From Alphaproteobacteria bacterium (lineage in GTDB: Bacteria; Pseudomonadota; Alphaproteobacteria; ATCC43930; CGMCC-115725), in assembly GCA_030040495.1 (NCBI GenBank), contig JASHTP010000198.1, positions 1-10,905 of the forward strand: a DNA stretch of 10,905 nucleotides. The letters run 5' to 3'. The translations under genes were made by a program, and so were the position numbers. Of the stretch, positions 6,764 through 10,905 are shown in pieces. Within the stretch, counting starts at the first letter, position 1. The number at the start of each line of letters is the position of its first letter. The notes below the pieces were generated by a model, which was given only the letters and a program-made list of their open reading frames with translations, was not told the origin of the DNA and did no database searches.

Positions 6764-7656
6764 CAGCTGCGCTGCCGGGGATCGAGAATGTCGCGCAAGG
6801 CGTCGCCCAGGAGGTTGGTGCCGAAGACGGCGAGGCTGATGGCGATGCCGGGGAAGATCACCAGCCAGGGCGCGGTGCGGACATATTCCGCCGCCGATTC
6901 CGACAGCATGCGGCCCCAGGAAGGATGCGGCTCGGGAATGCCAAGGCCGAGGAAGGAGAGCGAGGCCTCGGTGAGGATCGCCGAGCCGAGCTGGGCGGTA
7001 GCGAGCACGATGAGCGGCGCCAGCGTGTTGGGCAGGATGTGGCGCACCGCGATGCGCCACTCGCTCATGCCGACCGCCTTCGCCGCCTCGACGAAAGGCA
7101 GCTCGCGCAGCGCCAGCGTGTTGGCGCGGATGACGCGCGCGACATAGGGGATGAGCGGGATGGCGATGGCGATCACGGTGTTCCTGAGCGACGGCCCGAG
7201 CGAGGCCGCCATCACCAGCGCCAGCACCAGCAGCGGCAGCGCCTGCAGGATGTCGACGACGCGCTGCACGATGAGATCGACCCAGCCGCCGAGATAGCCC
7301 GAGGCCAGGCCGATCGCGACGCCGATCGCCGAGCCGAGCGCGGTCGAGCCCAGCCCGACGGCGAGCGAGATGCGCGCGCCATAGACGATGCGCGCCCAGA
7401 CGTCGCGGCCGAGGAAGTCGGCGCCGAGCCAATGCGCGGCGCTCGGCGGCGCCAGCGACAGCGCCGCGCTGGTGGCGAGCGGATCGCAGCGCGCGATGAG
7501 GTCGGCGAAGAGCGCGGCGAAGACGACAAGCGCCATGATCACCGCGCCGACGGCGCCGAGCGGCTGGCGCCGCGCCAGGAACAGCAGCCCGCCCCAGACG
7601 CCCGACGCATTGGCCCCCGCCCTGGTCAGCTCGGCATCGTAGTCGACCGGGGTCAT
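6763..7656 (-). CDS. Oligopeptide/dipeptide-type ABC transporter permease (OppC/DppC-like)
   Basis: A 297-residue inner-membrane permease of the binding-protein-dependent transport family. It has a cytoplasmic N terminus, a first membrane helix near residues 33-54, then HWLGADFLGRDVWARIVYGAR at about 75-95, which is diagnostic of C-type subunits, followed by five further helices. The EAA coupling loop that contacts the ATPases is around residues 190-215 (EAAKAVGMSEWRIAVRHILPN). The C-terminal signature GLGIPEPHPSWGRML is also typical. The ATG at 7656 has no strong ribosome binding site (upstream bases GAGTCTCCC), consistent with the disrupted junction. Unlike most Opp/Dpp operons, 255 bases containing a palindromic repeat separate it from permease B. 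Its 3' end is coupled to the D ATPase gene. Confidence 0.93.
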   Translation of the reverse strand: MTPVDYDAELTRAGANASGVWGGLLFLARRQPLGAVGAVIMALVVFAALFADLIARCDPLATSAALSLAPPSAAHWLGADFLGRDVWARIVYGARISLAVGLGSTALGSAIGVAIGLASGYLGGWVDLIVQRVVDILQALPLLVLALVMAASLGPSLRNTVIAIAIPLIPYVARVIRANTLALRELPFVEAAKAVGMSEWRIAVRHILPNTLAPLIVLATAQLGSAILTEASLSFLGLGIPEPHPSWGRMLSESAAEYVRTAPWLVIFPGIAISLAVFGTNLLGDALRDILDPRQRS

Positions 7657-7911
7657 GGGAGACTCGGCGGCGCCGTGCGCGCCCTACCCGCCGCCTCAAG
7701 CGCGGAGCGATCGCATGGAAGATTCACCACGGAGGCACAGAGGGCACGGAGAAGAGGTGTCGGGCGCGCGAAGCGCACCATTCTTCGCTTCTCCGTGGTC
7801 TCTGTGTCTCTGTGGCAAGACTTTCCCGATGGCGACCCGGCGGCGCAGGCGAGCGCCCGGCCCTCGAGCGGCCGCCTGGGATGAGGGGTCGCGCAGGCTT
7901 GCACCATCGCC
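7657..7911. other. Gap between permease B and permease C genes, holding a palindromic repeat
   Basis: B and C permease genes of this transporter class usually abut or overlap; here 255 bp separate them. The palindrome at 7727-7815 fills about a third of it. I find no gene and no convincing promoter. Transcription of the C-D-F block may depend on read-through across this hairpin or on an unseen promoter. Confidence 0.5.
7727..7815. repeat. Palindromic intergenic repeat, copy 2
   Basis: An 89-bp imperfect palindrome whose outer arms match at 22 of the first 26 positions. Its reverse complement aligns with the copy at 4665-4752 nearly end to end with roughly 85% identity by eye, including the asymmetric centre (GAAGAATGG-x-GCGCTT). 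The centre therefore suggests opposite orientation. However, ATGGAAGAT precedes the left arm of both copies on the plus strand, so the outer flanks suggest the same orientation. Being palindromic, the element may have flipped internally. Confidence 0.8.
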
Positions 7912-8859
7912 TCACTCCCCGTAGCGGATGCGGGGATCGAGGACGGCGTAGAGCAGATCGACGATCAGATTGACCACCACCACGACGACCGCGATCAGCA
8001 TCACCAGATTCTGCACGATGGGATAGTCGCGCCAGCGGATCGCCTCGACCAGGAAGCGCGCCACGCCGGGGATGTTGAACACCGTCTCGGTGACGATGAG
8101 GCCGCCGATGAGGAAGGCGGCCTCGATGCCGATGACGGTGATCACCGGCAGGATGGCGTTGCTGAGCGCGTGGCGGTAATTGACGGCCGGCTCCGAGGCG
8201 CCCTTGGCGCGCGCGGTGCGGATATAGTCCTGGCGCAGCACCTCGAGCATCGAGGAGCGGGTGAGCCGCATCACCAGCGCCGAGCTGCGGAAGCCCACCG
8301 CGGCGGCCGGCACGCTATAGACGAGGAATTCGTCCCACAGGCTCTGCGGCGTCTCGGAATAGATCGGGATGAAGCCGGTCCAGGCGACGAACGCCATCAG
8401 GATGAGGAGCCCGAGCCAGAAGGCGGGCATGGAGAGGCCGCTGAGGCTCAAGACGCGCAGCACATAGTCGATGGCGGTGTTCTGCCGGACCGCGCTGACG
8501 ACGCCGAGCGGCACGCCGAAGAGGATCGAGAAGGCGAGCGCCAATCCGGCGAGCTTGGCGGTGATCGGCAGGCGCGGCGCGATCTCCTCCAGCGCCGGCC
8601 GGTCGGAGACGTAGGAATGGCCGAGATCGCCCTCGAGCAGCCCGCCCATCCACGCGCCATACTGCACGACGATCGGCCGGTCGAGGCCGAGCTGCCGCTC
8701 GAGCCCGGCCTTCTCCGCCGGATTGATCATGCCGGCGGCGTCGAAGATGATGTCGGCGACGTTGCCCGGCACCAGGCGCAGCAGCACGAAGATCACCACC
8801 GAGATCCCGAACAAGGTCAGGACCATCAGCGCAACCCGCCGCAGCAGATAGGCAGCCAC
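7912..8859 (-). CDS. Oligopeptide/dipeptide-type ABC transporter permease (OppB/DppB-like)
   Basis: A 315-residue inner-membrane permease with the layout of B-type subunits. There is a first helix at about residues 9-30 ending in the typical RLVPGN. A periplasmic loop follows with RQLGLDRPIVVQYGAWM and the GDLGHSY motif near 77-83. Five more helices come next (about 100-124, 133-161, 178-199, 234-260 and 283-306). The EAA coupling loop lies around 212-235 (YIRTARAKGASEPAVNYRHALSN), and the end is the family signature VLDPRIRYGE. The start is a GTG at 8859 with GAGGGGG about ten bases upstream. It would form the membrane channel with permease C. A 128-bp spacer with two hairpins separates it from the binding-protein gene. 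Confidence 0.93.
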   Translation of the reverse strand: MAAYLLRRVALMVLTLFGISVVIFVLLRLVPGNVADIIFDAAGMINPAEKAGLERQLGLDRPIVVQYGAWMGGLLEGDLGHSYVSDRPALEEIAPRLPITAKLAGLALAFSILFGVPLGVVSAVRQNTAIDYVLRVLSLSGLSMPAFWLGLLILMAFVAWTGFIPIYSETPQSLWDEFLVYSVPAAAVGFRSSALVMRLTRSSMLEVLRQDYIRTARAKGASEPAVNYRHALSNAILPVITVIGIEAAFLIGGLIVTETVFNIPGVARFLVEAIRWRDYPIVQNLVMLIAVVVVVVNLIVDLLYAVLDPRIRYGE

Positions 8860-8912
8860 GACTCTTCTACCCCCTCACAAGCGGCATCGTGTTTCGCACG
8901 GAGCGGGCTCTC

Positions 8913-8933
8913 GCGGTCGCAAAGAGCGACCGC
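8913..8933 (-). other. Second hairpin in the binding protein-permease B spacer
   Basis: GCGGTCGC at 8913-8920 and GCGACCGC at 8926-8933 form a perfect 8-bp stem with a 5-base loop. It lies about 55 bases before the permease B start and could shape the mRNA between the two genes. No T-run follows in the leftward direction. Confidence 0.45.
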
Positions 8934-8949
8934 TGCCGCCCGCCGGGGA

Positions 8950-8985
8950 CGATGCTTTGCGCCGCTAGTGCGACGCAAAGCATCG
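8950..8985 (-). terminator. Hairpin just after the solute-binding protein stop, possible attenuator
   Basis: A perfect 12-bp stem (CGATGCTTTGCG at 8950-8961 with CGCAAAGCATCG at 8974-8985) and a 12-base loop begin only two bases after the stop codon of the leftward binding-protein gene. No T-run follows, so it is not a canonical intrinsic terminator. In many ABC importer operons a hairpin here protects the 5' mRNA segment and yields more binding protein than membrane subunits. That role is inferred. Confidence 0.55.
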
Positions 8986-8987
8986 CC

Positions 8988-10592
8988 CTAGCGGTCAAGC
9001 CACACATCCTCGAAGCGGTAGCCGTTATAGGCGCTGTTCACCATCATGGTGAAGCCCTTGACGTCGGGCCACCAACAGGTGCCGGCGCGGATGTGGTAGA
9101 TGATCGGCCGCGCCACGTCCTCCTGCAGGCGCCGGTCGATTTCCCATACCAGCTTCTTGCGCTTCTCCAGGTCGGTCTCCATCGACTGCCGGTCGAAGAG
9201 CTTCTCGAGATCGCGGTTGCAATAGTGGGTGTAATTGCGCTCGGAGCCGCAGGAATAGTTCTCGTAGAAGGCCTGGTCGGGGTCGTCGACGGCGTTGCCG
9301 GTGAGGTTGAGGCCAACCGCGTAATCGCCGCGCGCCACCACGGAGAACCAGTTGCCGGTCTCGACCACGTCGAGCTCGCCGTCGATGTAGATGTCCTTGA
9401 GCTGGTCGATGAGGATGACGGCGGGATCGCGGTAGACCGGGATGTTGCGCGTCGAGATCTTGACCGCGAGGTGCTTCGCGGGCCCGTAGCCGAGCTTCTC
9501 CATGAGCTTGCGCGCCTCGGCGCGGTTCGCCTGCACGTCGGGGCCGTAGCCGGGAATGGTGCGCAGGATCTCCGGCGGCAGGCCCCAGACGCCCTGCGGC
9601 TGCGGCAGCATGGTGCCGCCGATGTCGCCCTGGCCTTCGGCCAGCGTGTCGATGAAGGCCTTGCGGTCGAGCGTCAGCGCCATGGCGCGGCGCAGATCGG
9701 CATTGTCGAAGGGCGGCTTGTCGCGGTTGACGATGAGGTTGACGTTGACGTTGGTCGGCTTCAGCTCGCACACCGCCTGCGGCGCCTGCGCCTTCACGTC
9801 CTTGAGCAGCGGCACCGACACCTCGGTCGGGAAGGTCATGTCGAACTTGCGGGCGATGAAGGCGAGGATCGCGGTCGAGCGGTTGGGGATGATGGTGAAC
9901 TCGATGCCGTCGAGATAGGGCCGGCCCTTGCGCCAGTAATCGGGGTTTCGCGCGAGCTTGATCGATTCGTTCTGCCGGAACTCGACGAACTTGAACGGGC
10001 CGGTGCCGATGGGATGGGTGCGCATCTCCGCCGGCGAGACGTGGCAGGGATAGATCGGCGAATAGCCCGAGGCGAGCAGCGCGAGGAGCGCCGGCTGCGG
10101 CCGCTTGAGATGGAAGGTCGCCTGGAAATCGCCGTCGGCGGTAACCTCGGTGACGTTGTCGTACCAGGTCTTGCGCGGGTTCTTGCGGAACTTCTGCGGC
10201 GACTTGTCCATCAGCATGTCGAAGGTGCATTTCACGTCCTTGGCGGTGAACGGCACGCCGTCGTGCCATTTGACGCCCTGGCGCAGCGTGAAGGTCAGCG
10301 TCAGATTGTCGGCGCTCCACGACCAGCTCGTCGCCAGCTCCGGCACGATCGATTGCAGGCTGTTCTGCGGCGCGTCCTGCTTGTAGAGGACGAGGTTGTT
10401 GAAGATGCCCATGAACGGGATGTTGGCCGAATAGGTCGCCTCCTCATGGATCGAGGCGCTGGCCGGACTGTCGCGATGATAGATGCGCAGGATGCCGCCC
10501 TGCTTGGGCTCGGCCGACGGCGCCGGGCCGGCGGCGAACGCCAGGGCGATCGCGGCGCCCACGGCCGCGAACAGACGAGAACGGCGCTGCAT
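8988..10592 (-). CDS. Periplasmic solute-binding protein, family 5 (peptide/nickel-type ABC importer)
   Basis: A 534-residue protein that captures the substrate in the periplasm and delivers it to the permease pair. The N terminus is a signal peptide: basic MQRRSR, a hydrophobic core to about residue 22, and a likely signal peptidase I site after APSA (residue 27). No lipobox Cys is present, so it should be soluble. The family 5 signature lies at about residues 84-128 (PELATSW...LTFTLRQGVKWHDGVPFTAKDV). Further hallmarks are HPIGTGPFKFVEF near 190-205 and DLRRAMALTLDRKAFI. GGGGAGG eight bases before the ATG at 10592 is a strong ribosome binding site. It heads the leftward B-C-D-F-prpF locus. 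Family members bind peptides, opines, nickel chelates or sugars, and the ligand here is unknown. The C-terminal TCWWPDVKGF segment contains aromatic residues that may line the pocket. Confidence 0.93.
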   Translation of the reverse strand: MQRRSRLFAAVGAAIALAFAAGPAPSAEPKQGGILRIYHRDSPASASIHEEATYSANIPFMGIFNNLVLYKQDAPQNSLQSIVPELATSWSWSADNLTLTFTLRQGVKWHDGVPFTAKDVKCTFDMLMDKSPQKFRKNPRKTWYDNVTEVTADGDFQATFHLKRPQPALLALLASGYSPIYPCHVSPAEMRTHPIGTGPFKFVEFRQNESIKLARNPDYWRKGRPYLDGIEFTIIPNRSTAILAFIARKFDMTFPTEVSVPLLKDVKAQAPQAVCELKPTNVNVNLIVNRDKPPFDNADLRRAMALTLDRKAFIDTLAEGQGDIGGTMLPQPQGVWGLPPEILRTIPGYGPDVQANRAEARKLMEKLGYGPAKHLAVKISTRNIPVYRDPAVILIDQLKDIYIDGELDVVETGNWFSVVARGDYAVGLNLTGNAVDDPDQAFYENYSCGSERNYTHYCNRDLEKLFDRQSMETDLEKRKKLVWEIDRRLQEDVARPIIYHIRAGTCWWPDVKGFTMMVNSAYNGYRFEDVWLDR

Positions 10593-10773
10593 TGCGGTTT
10601 CCTCCCCACCGAACGACCGGATTCTGCGACCCCGGCTGCTGCATCCCCAAGGCGCGGCGCGGCAACGCTTTCGCGCTGCCCAGCCGCGCCCGATTGGGCT
10701 AGGCTAGCACACTCCCCACGACCGGACAGGGCCTTGCTCGATCTCCGCCACTCCCCCGCCGCGGCGCCCCGCA
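10593..10773. promoter_or_regulatory. Divergent promoter region between the binding-protein gene and the MFS gene
   Basis: This 181-bp spacer separates the leftward transporter locus from a rightward MFS gene, so promoters for both should lie here. The only clearly assigned element is the GGGGAGG ribosome binding site of the binding-protein gene (10607-10601, minus strand). An A/T-richer patch at about 10692-10712 (TTGGGCTAGGCTAGCAC) could hold a promoter or operator, but I cannot assign -35 and -10 boxes with confidence. Confidence 0.35.
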
Positions 10774-10905
10774 ATGCCGGATGAGCGGCGCCCGGCGGCG
10801 CCGCGCGGCGGCGCCGGCGGGCTCGATGCGCGCATCCTGCTGCTGGCGCTCGGCACCTTCGCCATCGGCACCGACGTCTTCGTCATCGCCGGCATCCTGC
10901 GCCTC
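10774..10905 (+). CDS. MFS transporter, N-terminal part, cut by the window edge
   Basis: The frame opens at ATG 10774 and stays open for 44 codons to the window end. After a Pro/Arg/Gly-rich leader of about 19 residues it reads ILLLALGTFAIGTDVFVIAG. This is the usual first membrane helix of DHA1-type major facilitator drug/sugar efflux proteins (LALGTFxxGTxxFxxxG). The upstream frame meets a stop at 10705 with no alternative start codon between, so the ATG is chosen although no ribosome binding site is visible before it. It is divergent from the ABC transporter locus. The substrate cannot be assigned from this fragment. Confidence 0.7.
   Translation, partial: MPDERRPAAPRGGAGGLDARILLLALGTFAIGTDVFVIAGILRL

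Noticed and set aside
4665..7815. CRISPR-like array from the repeated CACGGAG/CACAGAG units
   Set aside because: Units are 7-9 bases, imperfect, lack spacers of uniform length, and are arranged as palindrome arms; no cas gene is present.
8889..10784. 631-codon plus-strand frame over the solute-binding protein gene
   Set aside because: Antisense shadow of a complete family 5 binding protein with signal peptide; composition typical of a reverse-complement frame.

Overview
The window looks like chromosomal DNA of a high-GC alphaproteobacterium. Hyphomicrobiales (Bradyrhizobium and relatives) is my best guess. This rests on the strong G/C third-position bias, the gene content, and debris of small repeats containing ATGTCCGC that resembles repeats I associate with that group. 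The taxonomic call is an inference.

Layout. Positions 1-483 hold no convincing gene. Positions 484-1935 (+) encode a class III adenylate cyclase with a zinc-ribbon-containing N-terminal region, followed by a strong hairpin at 1999-2022. Positions 1936-3447 are an accessory patch. It holds a 67-bp inverted-repeat unit (2154-2220), a lower-GC orphan gene for a small polytopic membrane protein (2419-2916, -), the decayed 3' end of an IS3-family insertion sequence (about 2974-3205), and further repeat fragments.

From 3448 to 10592 everything reads leftward (minus strand) as one putative peptide/nickel-type (Opp/Dpp) ABC transporter locus. In transcription order it encodes a family 5 solute-binding protein (10592-8988), permease B (8859-7912), permease C (7656-6763), ATPase D (6763-5753), ATPase F (5756-4779) and a PrpF-family isomerase (4587-3448). 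C, D and F are tightly packed (1-bp and 4-bp overlaps). The B-C and F-prpF gaps each carry a copy of an ~88-bp palindromic repeat, and the gap after the binding-protein gene carries two hairpins. The presumed logic is import of an oligopeptide or another small solute from the periplasm, with the PrpF-type enzyme perhaps acting on an unsaturated carboxylic acid derived from the import. The substrate cannot be read from the sequence.

At the right edge a divergent MFS transporter begins (10774 onward, +) and runs off the window. I see no clearly novel multi-gene system. The features most worth a second look are the pair of palindromic repeats bracketing the transporter core, the coupling of a PrpF enzyme to an Opp-type importer, the zinc-ribbon adenylate cyclase, and the accessory patch.
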